From NCBI RefSeq assembly GCF_001423485.1, contig NZ_LMOD01000006.1, forward strand, positions 1 through 64,000: DNA of 64,000 bases. Direction: 5' to 3'. The notes under the pieces are model-generated. The model was not told the DNA's origin. It ran no database searches and saw only the letters and a program-made list of their open reading frames with translations. This stretch comes from Microbacterium sp. Leaf320. GTDB taxonomy: Bacteria > Actinomycetota > Actinomycetes > Actinomycetales > Microbacteriaceae. Shown one piece after another: positions 50,947 through 60,193 of the stretch. Within the stretch, counting starts at the first letter, position 1. The number at the start of each line of letters is the position of its first letter. The position numbers and the translations under genes were made by a program.

Positions 50947-52590
50947 ATGACGAGCCGTGCCGGTCTACCAGCCGAAGAATCCGATCTGATCGATGTCGAT
51001 GAACTGATCGCCGCCTATTACGACCGCGTCCCGAATCCGGAGGTCGCCGCCGAACGCGTCGCCTTCGGAACCAGCGGTCACCGCGGCTCCTCCCTCTCGA
51101 ACAGCTTCAACGAGAACCACATCCTGGCCACCACCCAGGCGATCGTCGACTACCGGGCGGCCCAGGGCATCACCGGCCCGCTGTTTCTCGGCCGCGACAC
51201 CCACGCCCTCTCGCTTCCGGCCGAGCGCAGCGCCATCGAGGTGCTGGTCGCGAACGGCGTCGACGTGCGGGTGGACTCGCGCGACTCGTGGGTTCCGACG
51301 CCCGCACTCAGCCACGCCATCCTGACTTTCAACCGCGACCTCGCCCCGGATGCTCCCGGCCGCGCCGACGGCATCGTCGTCACCCCGTCGCACAACCCGC
51401 CGCGCGACGGCGGCTTCAAGTACAACCCGCCGCACGGTGGACCGGCCGACACGGACGCCACGGGCTGGATCGCCGACCGCGCCAACGAGCTGATCGCCGG
51501 CGGACTGGTCGACGTGAAGCGCGAGCGTTTCGCCGACGTCGACTGGGATGCGGTTCCCGGCTACGACTTCCGTGATGCCTACGTGCGGGACCTCGCGACG
51601 ATCATCGACATCGACGCGATCCGCAGCGCCGGCGTGCGCATCGGCGCCGACCCGCTGGGTGGAGCCTCGGTCGAGTACTGGGCGCTCATCAAGGAGGTCT
51701 ACGACCTCGACCTCACGGTCGTGAATCCCGAGGTCGACCCGACCTGGCGCTTCATGACGCTCGACTGGGACGAGAAGATCCGCATGGATCCGTCCTCCCC
51801 CTCGGCGATGGCCTCGCTGGTCGCCAAGAAGGGCGACTACGACGTCCTGACGGGCAACGACGCGGATGCCGACCGCCACGGCATCGTCACCCCCGACGCC
51901 GGGCTGATGAACCCGAACCACTACCTCGCGGTTGCGATCGACTACCTGTTCTCGCACCGGGCCGAGTGGCCGCGCGACGCAGCGATCGGCAAGACCCTCG
52001 TGTCGTCGATGATCATCGACCGCGTCGCCGAGTCGCTCGGACGCCGCCTGCTCGAGGTGCCGGTCGGCTTCAAGTGGTTCGTTCCGGGGCTGCTCGACGG
52101 CTCCGTGGCCTTCGGAGGCGAAGAATCCGCCGGAGCGTCGTTCCTGCGCAAGGACGGCACCGTCTGGTCGACCGATAAGGACGGCATCCTGCTGTGCCTT
52201 CTCGCCGCCGAGATCATCGCCGTGACAGGCAAGACCCCGTCGGAGCGGTACGCCGAGCTCGAGCAGGCGTTCGGATCGTCGGCATACCAGCGGGTAGACG
52301 CTCCGGCGACGCCCGCGCAGAAGGCGACGCTGGGCAAGCTGGCGCCGGATGCCGTCTCGGCGACGACCCTCGCGGGCGAGGAGATCACCGCCAAGCTGTC
52401 GCACGCTCCCGGGAACGGCGCGGCGATCGGCGGCCTCAAGGTGCAGACCGAGCACGCCTGGTTCGCCGCCCGCCCTTCGGGCACGGAAGACGTCTACAAG
52501 CTGTACGCCGAGAGCCTGCGCGGCCCCGAGCACCTCGCCGAGGTGCAGGCCGAGGCCCGCGCCGTGGTGTCGGCCGCCCTCGGCGGCTGA
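50947..52590 (+). CDS. pgm: Phosphoglucomutase (alpha-D-glucose-phosphate-specific)
   Basis: Interconverts glucose-1-phosphate and glucose-6-phosphate, feeding glycogen and cell-wall sugar synthesis. 547 residues. [14 protein letters not shown], phosphoserine loop [20 protein letters not shown], metal loop [15 protein letters not shown], sugar-binding [20 protein letters not shown] and phosphate-binding [16 protein letters not shown] are all present. Start ATG 50947. Converges with the glycerate kinase gene (21 bases between stops). Confidence 0.96.
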   Translation: MTSRAGLPAEESDLIDVDELIAAYYDRVPNPEVAAERVAFGTSGHRGSSLSNSFNENHILATTQAIVDYRAAQGITGPLFLGRDTHALSLPAERSAIEVLVANGVDVRVDSRDSWVPTPALSHAILTFNRDLAPDAPGRADGIVVTPSHNPPRDGGFKYNPPHGGPADTDATGWIADRANELIAGGLVDVKRERFADVDWDAVPGYDFRDAYVRDLATIIDIDAIRSAGVRIGADPLGGASVEYWALIKEVYDLDLTVVNPEVDPTWRFMTLDWDEKIRMDPSSPSAMASLVAKKGDYDVLTGNDADADRHGIVTPDAGLMNPNHYLAVAIDYLFSHRAEWPRDAAIGKTLVSSMIIDRVAESLGRRLLEVPVGFKWFVPGLLDGSVAFGGEESAGASFLRKDGTVWSTDKDGILLCLLAAEIIAVTGKTPSERYAELEQAFGSSAYQRVDAPATPAQKATLGKLAPDAVSATTLAGEEITAKLSHAPGNGAAIGGLKVQTEHAWFAARPSGTEDVYKLYAESLRGPEHLAEVQAEARAVVSAALGG

Positions 52591-52611
52591 GTCTCGCCGA
52601 TGCTCGCTCGG

Positions 52612-53712
52612 TCAGGCCGACCGGGCGAGCAGCGCCCCGGCCTCGCGCAGCCAGCGGGCGGGTTCGGCGAGCGCGGCCTCCGACGACCCCGCGATGTCGG
52701 TCAGCGAGGCGGATGCCGCGAACAGCGCCGTGCCGGAGTCGGGCGTGATGCGTCCGGCGGCGAGCAGGGCGGTCGCCCCCGCCGCAGCCGCGAGGCCCGC
52801 GATGAACGAGGGAACCTTGCCGTCGCCGGACTGTCCGTCGTACGAGCCCTCGCCCGTGATGACGATGTCGGCGTCGGCGATCGCGTCTGCGAGTCCGATG
52901 AGCTCTGCGACTTCGGCCGCTCCCGGGGCGAGCGTCGCACCCCAGACGACCAGCGCCCCGCCCGTGCCGCCGGCAGCGCCGGTGCCGGCGAGAGCGGCGT
53001 CGAGGGCGAGCAGGTCGGCGAGGCGCGCGAGCGCGGCATCCACCTGGGTGATGTCGTCACCGACGAGGCCCTTCTGCGGGCCGAACACCGCAGCCGCACC
53101 GCGGGCGCCGACGAGCGGATTGGTCACGTCGGTGAGCACCCGCACCTCCGGGGCTCGGCGCAGACCGGTCAGGTCAACCGAGGCGATGTCGGCGAGGCCC
53201 CGGGCACCGCGCGCGACCGGGTCGCCCGCGACGTCGAGGAAGCGGGCGCCGAGCGCCGACAGCATCCCGGTGCCGCCGTCGGTCGACGCGCTCGATCCGA
53301 TGCCGACGACCAGCCGCGAGACGCCGTGATCGAGGGCGGCGGCGATGGCCTGGCCGAAGCCGGTGGTGTCGGCGTTCCACGGGCGCAGCTCGTCGAGCAG
53401 CTCGATGCCCGAGGTCGAGGCCAGATCCACGACGGCGGTACCGCCGGGAGCATCGGCAACAGGAGGAAGCAGCAGCCAGCTCGTGTCGATGCGGGCACCG
53501 GCAGGGCCGTCGACGACCACCGGAACACGGCGAGCACCGGGCACCGCGGCCTCGAACGCCGCGACGGTGCCTTCCCCTCCGTCGGCCATCGGACGGTGCA
53601 CGAACGTCGCGGTCGGATCGATCGACGCCCAGCCCGCGGCGAGGGATGCCGCAGCATCCGCCGCGGTGATCGTGCCCTTGAAGCTGTCGGGAGCGAGGAC
53701 CACCCGGGTCAT
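52612..53712 (-). CDS. Glycerate kinase (GarK/GlxK family)
   Basis: Phosphorylates D-glycerate to 2-phosphoglycerate, linking sugar-acid breakdown to glycolysis. 366 residues with RVVLAPDSFKGTITAADAAA, RPMADGGEGTVAAF, RLVVGIGSSASTDGGTGMLS, VLTDVTNPLVGARGAAAVFG PQK and DIVITGEGSYDGQSGDGKVP (the nucleotide/phosphate motifs of this family). ATG 53712 overlaps the LacI gene stop by four bases, so the two are translationally coupled. Confidence 0.93.
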   Translation of the reverse strand: MTRVVLAPDSFKGTITAADAAASLAAGWASIDPTATFVHRPMADGGEGTVAAFEAAVPGARRVPVVVDGPAGARIDTSWLLLPPVADAPGGTAVVDLASTSGIELLDELRPWNADTTGFGQAIAAALDHGVSRLVVGIGSSASTDGGTGMLSALGARFLDVAGDPVARGARGLADIASVDLTGLRRAPEVRVLTDVTNPLVGARGAAAVFGPQKGLVGDDITQVDAALARLADLLALDAALAGTGAAGGTGGALVVWGATLAPGAAEVAELIGLADAIADADIVITGEGSYDGQSGDGKVPSFIAGLAAAAGATALLAAGRITPDSGTALFAASASLTDIAGSSEAALAEPARWLREAGALLARSA

Positions 53713-54779
53713 CGGTCGATGCCGGGTTCGGTGCCAGGAGTACTCGCCCGCACGGCCACCTCGAGCGGCAGTGCCGCCTGCTCCCAGTCGGCGTCGACCG
53801 TCGCGCGGAAGGCCTGGTAGCCGACCTCGCTCAGCGGCACGCGCACCGTCGTGAGCGCCGGTGTGACGTCGCTGCTCGAGGGGACATCGTCGAAGCCGCA
53901 CACCGCGATGTCGGTGCCGATCTCGCGTCCTGCGTCGCGGATCGCCGACATGGCGCCGATCGCGACGACGTCGCTCATGCCGAACACGAGAGTCCCCTGC
54001 TCGACCCCGTCGGCGAGTGCGGCGCTCATGGCCTGCACACCCGACTCGCGGCGGAAGTCGCCGCGGATCACCCGGTCGATCGCGCCGCCGCCGGACTCGA
54101 AGCCGGCACGGAACCCGGCGAGACGCTCATCGGAGGTCAGCACGCCCTCGGCCGCCGCGATCGCGATGGCCGAGCGGTACCCGAGCGCCGCCATGCGCCG
54201 ACCGAGCTCTTCGGCTCCGGCGCGGTTGTCGATCTCGACGTGCCGGTTCTCGGCGCTGCCCGCACCGAACGTGACGACGCGTCCGCCGAAGCGGGCGTAT
54301 TCGGCCAGCTCGCGCGCGGTGTCGGAGTCGGTCGGCTCGTTCGTGCGGGAGGCGGCGAGGATGAGTCCCTGCGGCCGCTGCCCCCTGAGAGCCCGCACGA
54401 TGCGCGCCTCGCGGGCCGGATCGCGCTCGGTGATCGCGATCGTGACGACGAGCCCCTGCTCGTCGGCTCCGCGGGCGACGCCGGCGGCGATCAGACCGAA
54501 GTACGGGTCGGCGATGTCGGCGACCAGCAGCGCGATCACGGGAGAGGATCCACGGGCCGTCGCCTGCGCCGACGCATTGGCCGTATAGCCCAGCTCGGCT
54601 GCCGCCTGCTCGACCTTCTCGCGGAAGGATTCGGCGACCTTGCGCTCGGATCCGTTGAGGACACGGGATGCCGTCGCGAGCGAGACACCGGCCTCACGGG
54701 CGACGTCGTGCAGGGTCGGGGCGGCGCCTCGCGCGTGACGCGGCTGACGCACGCGGGAAGGGCTTTCCGGCTGGCTCAT
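53709..54779 (-). CDS. LacI-family transcriptional regulator
   Basis: A 356-residue repressor with the amino-terminal LacI headpiece (APTLHDVAREAGVSLATASR, VLNGSERKVAESFREKVEQA, GYTANASAQATARG hinge) and a periplasmic-binding-protein-like sensor domain (VIALLVADIADPYFGLIAAG, TDIAVCGFDDVPSSSDVTPA, TTVRVPLSEVGYQAF). It should bind a sugar or phosphate and control the surrounding catabolic genes; two LacI-type operators at 59115-59182 are likely targets. Start ATG 54779. Confidence 0.94.
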   Translation of the reverse strand: MSQPESPSRVRQPRHARGAAPTLHDVAREAGVSLATASRVLNGSERKVAESFREKVEQAAAELGYTANASAQATARGSSPVIALLVADIADPYFGLIAAGVARGADEQGLVVTIAITERDPAREARIVRALRGQRPQGLILAASRTNEPTDSDTARELAEYARFGGRVVTFGAGSAENRHVEIDNRAGAEELGRRMAALGYRSAIAIAAAEGVLTSDERLAGFRAGFESGGGAIDRVIRGDFRRESGVQAMSAALADGVEQGTLVFGMSDVVAIGAMSAIRDAGREIGTDIAVCGFDDVPSSSDVTPALTTVRVPLSEVGYQAFRATVDADWEQAALPLEVAVRASTPGTEPGIDR

Positions 54780-54862
54780 GCCCCGAGCATACTGCGGGAC
54801 GACCGCGAGAACGGGGAGCGAAGAGGCATCGCGCAGCAGCGCGTCAGAGCGGGCACCGGGCC

Positions 54863-55621
54863 TCAGATCGACAGGTACGAGCGGAGAGCCGCGGCCTCGC
54901 CTCGCAGCAGCGCCGGGTCGTCACCGGGGACGAACTCGAGCAGTGCATCCCTGGGCGGCCGGGAGGATGCCAGCGCCTCGGCGAAGAAGCGCGTCCACAG
55001 CGCATCCCTCGCCCGCAGCGGCAGGCGCTCCTGCGCGGGCCACCAGGAGAAGACGTGCGCGGCGGTGGTGTGCACGGCGAGGTCGCGATACTCGCCGAGC
55101 ACGGCGTCGACGGTCGCAGCGACCGTCGGCTGCCAGTAGGTGCTGAGTGCCGGGCTGTTCACGTCGGCGAGCAGTCGCAGCGTGGTCGGCGCCGTGTCGG
55201 CGAGCGTGCCCGAGTGGAACTCGAGGGCCAGGCCGATGCCCCGATCCTGCGCCTCGGCCGCCGCATCGCGCAGGCGGGAGACGATGTCGGCCCAGTGCTC
55301 GTCCGACGCCTCCGACGATCCGAGGTGCCCCGCCCAGACGCGCACCCGGTCGACTCCGAGCGCCTCGGCGCTGTCGAGGACGGGCGTGAGCTCCTCATCG
55401 GCCCCTGCCCGGAAATACGACCCGTACGAGCACGACGACAGCCCGGCATCCGCCGTCTCGGTGGCCACCTGCGCGGCACGCTCGATGTCGCCGACCGGCA
55501 CATGCACGTCGGCACCCCACTCGATGACCTCGAGCCCGGCTTCTGCCGCGAGCCCGACGACCTCTTCGGTCTCGAGCGAACGGAAGGTCACTGAGCAGAG
55601 CCCGGGTCGGATCTTCGTCAT
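54863..55621 (-). CDS. Sugar phosphate isomerase/epimerase, TIM-barrel
   Basis: A 252-residue enzyme of the xylose-isomerase-like TIM-barrel family. RPGLCSVTFRSLETEEVVGL, AGLEVIEWGADVHVPVGD, SYGSYFRAG, LALEFHSGTLADTAPTTLRL (metal-binding Glu) and VHTTAAHVFSWWP (metal-binding His) support it. It probably isomerises or epimerises an intermediate of the same pathway as the Gfo/Idh protein. ATG 55621. Upstream gene ends 186 bases away across a terminator; LacI follows after 83 bases. Confidence 0.85.
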   Translation of the reverse strand: MTKIRPGLCSVTFRSLETEEVVGLAAEAGLEVIEWGADVHVPVGDIERAAQVATETADAGLSSCSYGSYFRAGADEELTPVLDSAEALGVDRVRVWAGHLGSSEASDEHWADIVSRLRDAAAEAQDRGIGLALEFHSGTLADTAPTTLRLLADVNSPALSTYWQPTVAATVDAVLGEYRDLAVHTTAAHVFSWWPAQERLPLRARDALWTRFFAEALASSRPPRDALLEFVPGDDPALLRGEAAALRSYLSI

Positions 55622-55781
55622 GGGTTCATCCTCTCAAGGGGGGCGGCTCGGCGTCTCGGGGGTTGCGTCCGGCGGCGCGCGTCGTGTCGGCTCGCCGTGC
55701 CCTCTGCAGGACCGCGGCCCGGATGCAGGACCGGAAACCGTGCCCCCGCCCGGCATCCGTGCCCGAGTCCTGCAAATCGCA

Positions 55782-55807
55782 CGCCCGGGACGATCGACTC
55801 CCGGGCG
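55782..55807 (-). terminator. Hairpin after the first epimerase gene
   Basis: CGCCCGGGA and TCCCGGGCG form a perfect 9-bp stem with an eight-base loop (CGATCGAC), directly after the stop of the 55808-56671 gene. Confidence 0.7.
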
Positions 55808-56671
55808 TCAGCGCAGGTGCGGCGAGACCGCGGCCCCGAAGGTCTCGGCCGTGCGACGCACGACGTTCTCGGGAGCATCCGCCCAGATGTCGGCGTTGAA
55901 GATCTCGACCTCGATGTCGCGGTCGTAGCCCGTGTCGATCACGGCGCGGGTGAGCGAGCCGAAGTCGATCACGCCGTCGCCCGTGTAGTGCCGCGACAGC
56001 AGCACGTCGGCGGCGAGCGGGGTCTTCCAGTCGCACACCTGATAGGTCGCGATGCGGCCCTCTCGGCCGGCGCGGGCGATCTGGTCGAGCACCTGCGGGT
56101 CCCACCAGATGTGGAAGGTGTCCACGGCCGCGCCCACCACATCGGCATCGAAGTCGGCGGCGATGTCGAGCGCCTGGCCGAGGGTCGAGACGACGGCGCG
56201 GTCGGAGGCGTACATCGGATGCAGCGGCTCGATCGCGAGCGTCACGCCCGCCGCCTTCGCATCGGTCGCGAGCACGCCGATCGCGTCGCGCACCCGCTCA
56301 CGCGCGCCGATCAGATCGCGCGACCCGGCGGGGATGCCGCCGGCGACGAGCACGAGCACGGCGGTCGATCCCTCGGCGCCCGCAGCGGCGAGCGTCGCGG
56401 TCTCCTCGATCGCGCGGCGGTTGTCGTCGAGTGCGGCGACGCGCTCCGGCCCCTCGGGGAGGGTGAAGAAGCCGCCACGGCAGTGCGTCGTGAACCGCAG
56501 ACCCGAGTCCGTGAGCATGCGTGCCGCGACGTCGAGGCCGACCTCGTTCACCGGCTCGCGCCACAGACCGATCGCCTGGACACCGGCATCCGCCGTGACC
56601 CGCAGCGCGGTCGCGAGATCGGCGTGCTTGATGGTGGCCTGGTTGATCGACAGGCGGGGATCGACGGTCAT
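55808..56671 (-). CDS. Sugar phosphate isomerase/epimerase, TIM-barrel
   Basis: A 287-residue TIM-barrel enzyme. RLSINQATIKHADLATALRV starts it, QAIGLWREPVNEVGLDVAAR follows, VTLAIEPLHPMYASDRAVVS has the conserved Glu, VGAAVDTFHIWWDPQV the metal-binding Asp/His, and GDGVIDFGSLTRAVIDTGYD and IEVEIFNADIW (Glu) end the active site. ATG 56671 overlaps the DUF993 stop (ATGA). It differs from the other epimerase in the operon and probably acts on another intermediate. Confidence 0.88.
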   Translation of the reverse strand: MTVDPRLSINQATIKHADLATALRVTADAGVQAIGLWREPVNEVGLDVAARMLTDSGLRFTTHCRGGFFTLPEGPERVAALDDNRRAIEETATLAAAGAEGSTAVLVLVAGGIPAGSRDLIGARERVRDAIGVLATDAKAAGVTLAIEPLHPMYASDRAVVSTLGQALDIAADFDADVVGAAVDTFHIWWDPQVLDQIARAGREGRIATYQVCDWKTPLAADVLLSRHYTGDGVIDFGSLTRAVIDTGYDRDIEVEIFNADIWADAPENVVRRTAETFGAAVSPHLR

Positions 56672-57882
56672 GCGGTCACGCCTCCTGCATCGATGCCGTT
56701 CAGGCGCAGCATCCCGTGCCAGCGCTCGCGTGCGAGCTCGGGGTTCTCGAGTGCGAGCGAGGCGTTCGCCAGCTCGACGATGCGGCTGAGGTACACGAGG
56801 CTCCGCGCCGAGTGCAGCCCGCCGACCATCTGGAACGCGGGCTGATGCCCGTTGAGCCACGCGAGGAAGGCGACGCCCGTCTTGTAGTAGAACGTCGGAG
56901 CCGCGAACACCTGACGGCTGAGCTCTTCGGTCGGGCCGAGGATCTCGAGATAGCGCGCAGGATCTCCGGCATCCAGCGCCTGGATCGCCGCGGAGGCCAC
57001 CGGGGTGATCGCCGCGAACGCGCCCAGGAGCGCGTCGGAGTGGGTGCGTTTCGTCTCGGTGCTTCGCTCCTCGCTCAACGACCGGGTGGTGTCGCCGCCG
57101 ATCAGGCCGACGTAGTTGAAGTCGTCTCCGGTGAACATGCGCACGCCCTCGGGCAGCTGCTCGCGCACCGAGATCTCGGACTCGGCGTTCAGCAGGCTCA
57201 TCTTCACGCCCGCGACCTTGTCGGGGTTCTCGGCGATGACATCGAGCAGCACAGCGGATGCCGTCTGCCAGTCATCCGCTCCGAAGTAGCCGGCGAGCTC
57301 GGGATCGAAGGCGGTGCCGAGCCAGTGCAGCACGACCGGCACCGTGGCCGATGCGAGCACCTCGCGGTAGACGCGACGGTAGTCGTCGGCGTTCTCGGCG
57401 ACGCGTGCCAGGTGACGCGAGGCCATGAGCACGGGACCCGCCCCCTGCTCTTCGGTGAAGTGCAGCTGCTCTTTGTAGGCGTCGATCACCTGGTCGAGCG
57501 AGATGTGCGACTCGGCGACGTGGTCGGTGTTGACGCCCACCACGACCGAGCCGCCCTCCTCACGGGCGACCTCGGCGCTGCGGGCGATGAGCTCACGCGT
57601 CGCCGCGGCATCGAGGCCCATGTTGCGCTGCGCGGTGTCCATCGCGTCGGCGACACCGAGACCCCACGAATAGACGTTGCGACGGAAGGCGAGCGTCGAG
57701 TCCCAGTCGATGTCGGCGGGCTGCCCCGGAGTGTTGTCGGCGTGCACCTTGGGCACGACGTGGGCTGCGGCGTAGGCGACGCGGCTGTGCAGCGGCGAGG
57801 ACGGACGGGAGTATCCGCCGCCCTCGCGCAGCTCGGCATCCGTCACCGCACCCGCGGCGTCGAGAAGTCGGAGAGTGGTCAT
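56668..57882 (-). CDS. DUF993-family protein with in-frame repeat insertion
   Basis: A 404-residue TIM-barrel-like protein of the DUF993 family (dihydrodipicolinate-synthase-like). LRLLDAAGAVTDAELREG, AYAAAHVVPKVHADNTPGQP, STLAFRRNVYSWGLGVADAM, VVLHWLGTAFDPELAGYFG and VKMSLLNAESEISVREQLPE are typical. It is usually found with Gfo/Idh and TIM-barrel epimerase genes, as here. Residues about 265-280 (DTTRSLSEERSTETKRTH) look foreign and match, codon for codon, an intergenic repeat of the genome (57046-57085). ATG 57882; starts two bases after the Gfo/Idh stop. Confidence 0.85.
   Translation of the reverse strand: MTTLRLLDAAGAVTDAELREGGGYSRPSSPLHSRVAYAAAHVVPKVHADNTPGQPADIDWDSTLAFRRNVYSWGLGVADAMDTAQRNMGLDAAATRELIARSAEVAREEGGSVVVGVNTDHVAESHISLDQVIDAYKEQLHFTEEQGAGPVLMASRHLARVAENADDYRRVYREVLASATVPVVLHWLGTAFDPELAGYFGADDWQTASAVLLDVIAENPDKVAGVKMSLLNAESEISVREQLPEGVRMFTGDDFNYVGLIGGDTTRSLSEERSTETKRTHSDALLGAFAAITPVASAAIQALDAGDPARYLEILGPTEELSRQVFAAPTFYYKTGVAFLAWLNGHQPAFQMVGGLHSARSLVYLSRIVELANASLALENPELARERWHGMLRLNGIDAGGVTA
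57046..57085. repeat. Copy of the 'CTCAACGACCGG' repeat inside the DUF993 gene
   Basis: Plus strand: GCGTTTCGTCTCGGTGCTTC then GCTCCTCGCTCAACGACCGG. It matches the starts of the intergenic clusters at 26031 and 29557. On the coding strand it reads in frame as TRSLSEERSTETKRT. Confidence 0.85.
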
Positions 57883-57884
57883 GC

Positions 57885-59048
57885 TCAGCCCAGCGTCAGC
57901 GGCTCGAGCGCGACCTTGCGGCCTTCGGCGCTGGAGGTCAGACCCGCCTCGGCGAACTGGACGCCGCGGGCCCCCGAGAGCAGGTCGAAGGGGTACTTCG
58001 TGCCCTCGACGAACGAGATCAGGTACTCCTCCCACTGCTGACGGAAGCCGTTGATGAAGACGTCGTTCGTGGGCACGTTCTGCCAGTCGGTGTCGTAGTC
58101 GTGGCTGTCTTCGAGGTCGGGGTTCCACACGGGCTTCGGCGTCGCGTTGCGCGGCTGGATCTTGGCGCCGAAGAGTCCGACCACGGCCGACCCGTGAGTG
58201 CCGTCGACCTGGAACTCGACGAGCTCGTCGCGGTTCACGCGCACGGTCCAGCTGGAGTTGATCTCGGCGACGATGCCGCCCTCGATCTCGAAGATGCCGT
58301 ACGCGGCATCCTCGGCAGTGGCGGTGTAGTGCTCGCCGTTCTCGTCCCAGCGGTCGGCGATGTGCACGGCGGCCTGCGCGTAGACGCTCTTGACCTCGCC
58401 GAACAGGTTCTCGAGCACGTAGTTCCAGTGCGGGAACATGTCGACGATGATGCCGCCGCCGTCTTCGGTGCGGTAGTTCCAGCTCGGGCGCTGAGCGGGC
58501 TGCCAGTCGCCCTCGAAGACCCAGTATCCGAACTCGCCGCGCACCGAGAGGATGCGGCCGAAGAAGCCCGAGTCGATCAGGCGCTTGAGCTTCTGCAGGC
58601 CCGGCAGGTAGAGCTTGTCGTGCACGACGCCGGTCTTGACGCCGGCCTCATCGGCGAGGCGCGCGAGCTCGAGGGCCTCTTCCAGCGACTCGGCGGTGGG
58701 CTTCTCGGTGTAGATCGCCTTGCCTGCCGCGATCGCCTTGCGAAGGGCCGAGGCACGGGCCTTGGTCACGAGGAAGTCGGCGTAGATCTCCCACTTCGGG
58801 TCGGCGAGCGCCGCGTCGAGATCGGTCGTGTAGTCCTCGATGCCGTGCTTCGCGGCGAGTTCAGCGAGCTTGGCCTCGTTGCGGCCGACCAGCAGGGGCT
58901 TCACCGTGATGCGGGATCCGTCGGGCAGCTCGACGCCGCCCGCGTCGCGGATCGCGAGGATCGAGCGCACGAGGTGCTGGCGGTAGCCCATGCGCCCGGA
59001 GACGCCGTTCATGATGATCCCGATCTCTCGGGTTGTCGCCTGTGACAT
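57885..59048 (-). CDS. Gfo/Idh/MocA-family oxidoreductase
   Basis: An NAD(P)-dependent dehydrogenase of 387 residues. The Rossmann start IGIIMNGVSGRMGYRQHLVR has a modified G-x-x-G-x-x-G; KAIYTEKPTAESLEEALELA holds the family's EKP; VVHDKLYLPGLQKLKRLIDS, VRGEFGYWVFEGDWQPAQRP and GGGIIVDMFPHWNYVLENLF (conserved D-x-x-x-H) follow. It likely oxidises a sugar or polyol. ATG 59048. First gene of a three-gene unit with DUF993 and an epimerase; two LacI-type operators lie upstream. Confidence 0.9.
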   Translation of the reverse strand: MSQATTREIGIIMNGVSGRMGYRQHLVRSILAIRDAGGVELPDGSRITVKPLLVGRNEAKLAELAAKHGIEDYTTDLDAALADPKWEIYADFLVTKARASALRKAIAAGKAIYTEKPTAESLEEALELARLADEAGVKTGVVHDKLYLPGLQKLKRLIDSGFFGRILSVRGEFGYWVFEGDWQPAQRPSWNYRTEDGGGIIVDMFPHWNYVLENLFGEVKSVYAQAAVHIADRWDENGEHYTATAEDAAYGIFEIEGGIVAEINSSWTVRVNRDELVEFQVDGTHGSAVVGLFGAKIQPRNATPKPVWNPDLEDSHDYDTDWQNVPTNDVFINGFRQQWEEYLISFVEGTKYPFDLLSGARGVQFAEAGLTSSAEGRKVALEPLTLG

Positions 59049-59114
59049 TGCTGGTCCGTTCTCTTCTCTCAGATCCCGCACGCTCTGCGGGGAAACTTGT
59101 GGGTCACGTGTACC

Positions 59115-59128
59115 GGTAAGCGCTTTCC
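59115..59128. promoter_or_regulatory. LacI-type operator 1
   Basis: GGTAAGCGCTTTCC, near-perfect palindrome centred on GC|GC (six of seven pairs), the pattern recognised by LacI/PurR/CcpA-type repressors. 67-80 bases upstream of the Gfo/Idh start. Confidence 0.65.
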
Positions 59129-59168
59129 GACAGCATGCCATGCCGCGGCCCGGTGCGCAAGCGGATGC

Positions 59169-59182
59169 GGAAAACGCTCTCC
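59169..59182. promoter_or_regulatory. LacI-type operator 2
   Basis: GGAAAACGCTCTCC, the same dyad class as the site at 59115 (five of seven pairs), 54 bases away centre to centre, about five helical turns, suiting cooperative or looping binding. Confidence 0.55.
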
Positions 59183-59218
59183 GGATCTACCAGGTCCGAC
59201 TCACCCCGACACCCGCCC

Positions 59219-60193
59219 TCATGCACTCAACTCCATGTCGAGGCGGGTGATCACCTGCGACGGCACACCGCCGTGCAGCAGCGCCTCGACGTCGTCGAGG
59301 GCCGAATCGGCGAGGCGCCGCGCCTCGTTGCCCATGGACCCGGCGATATGAGGGGTCAGAGCGACGTTCGACAGCGTCCGCAGCGGCGAATCGGTCGGCA
59401 GCGGGTCGGGTTCGGTGACGTCGAGCACGGCATCCAGTCGCCCCGATTCGCATTCGGCGAGCAGCGCCTCATGGTCGAGGATCCACCCGCGCGCCGTGTT
59501 GATCACGGTGGCGCCGTCGTGGAGCGCCGCGAGTTCGGCCGCACCGATCATGTGCCTCGTCTCAGGCAGCGCCGGCGCGTGCAGCGAGAGCACGTCGACC
59601 TGACCGAGCATGTCGTCGAGGGGCAGCAGCTCGGCTCCGGCGTCGGCCACCGCCTGCGCGGAGACGAACGGGTCGGCGACGATGATCCGGATGTCGTCGA
59701 GCTGCCCCAGCATCCGCACCACCCTGCGCCCGATCCGCGAGAATCCGACGATGCCGACCGTGCGACCGACGCTGCCGTATCGGGTCGAGCCGACCAGGTC
59801 GCGCCATTCGAGCACGGTCGAGGGCGAGCGCATGTGCACGAAGGCGCGTTTGAAGGCGAGGATGATCGTCGCGAACGTGTACTCGGCCACCGGTACGGCA
59901 TTGGCGTCGGCGGCCGAGGTCACGGTGATCCCCCGCTCCCACAGCTCGTCGGACACCAGCTGCTGCACGCTGCCCGCGGCATGCACCACGGCGCGCAGCC
60001 GCGGCATCCGGTCGAGAAGCTCGGCGTCGAGGCGCGGGGCTCCCCACGAGGTGAGCAGGATCTCGGTGTCTGACAGGTCACCCCCGTCGATCGCCAGCTG
60101 CGGCGACGGAGCCAGGGTGCGCAGGCGCTGCAGACGCGCCTCATCGAAGAGCAGAGCGAACACCTCGGGACTCATCGCGGTACGGACGGTCAC
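59219..60193 (-). CDS. D-2-hydroxyacid dehydrogenase family protein
   Basis: An NAD-dependent D-2-hydroxyacid dehydrogenase (324 residues), as in glycerate/hydroxypyruvate or phosphoglycerate metabolism. RTVGIVGFSRIGRRVVRMLG is the Rossmann loop; RAFVHMRS, VLSLHAPALPETRHMIGAAE, TVINTARGWILDHEALLAEC (catalytic Arg region), LDVTEPDPLPTDSPL (Glu) and VALTPHIAGSMGNEA (catalytic His) complete the site. GTG 60193 (GGAG seven bases upstream) overlaps the DUF624 gene stop. A long open frame further upstream is antisense-like and not used. Confidence 0.9.
   Translation of the reverse strand: MTVRTAMSPEVFALLFDEARLQRLRTLAPSPQLAIDGGDLSDTEILLTSWGAPRLDAELLDRMPRLRAVVHAAGSVQQLVSDELWERGITVTSAADANAVPVAEYTFATIILAFKRAFVHMRSPSTVLEWRDLVGSTRYGSVGRTVGIVGFSRIGRRVVRMLGQLDDIRIIVADPFVSAQAVADAGAELLPLDDMLGQVDVLSLHAPALPETRHMIGAAELAALHDGATVINTARGWILDHEALLAECESGRLDAVLDVTEPDPLPTDSPLRTLSNVALTPHIAGSMGNEARRLADSALDDVEALLHGGVPSQVITRLDMELSA

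Noticed and set aside
50965..52533. A 522-codon open frame antisense to pgm
   Set aside because: Same shadow effect; no start signals or family resemblance, while pgm has all its motifs.
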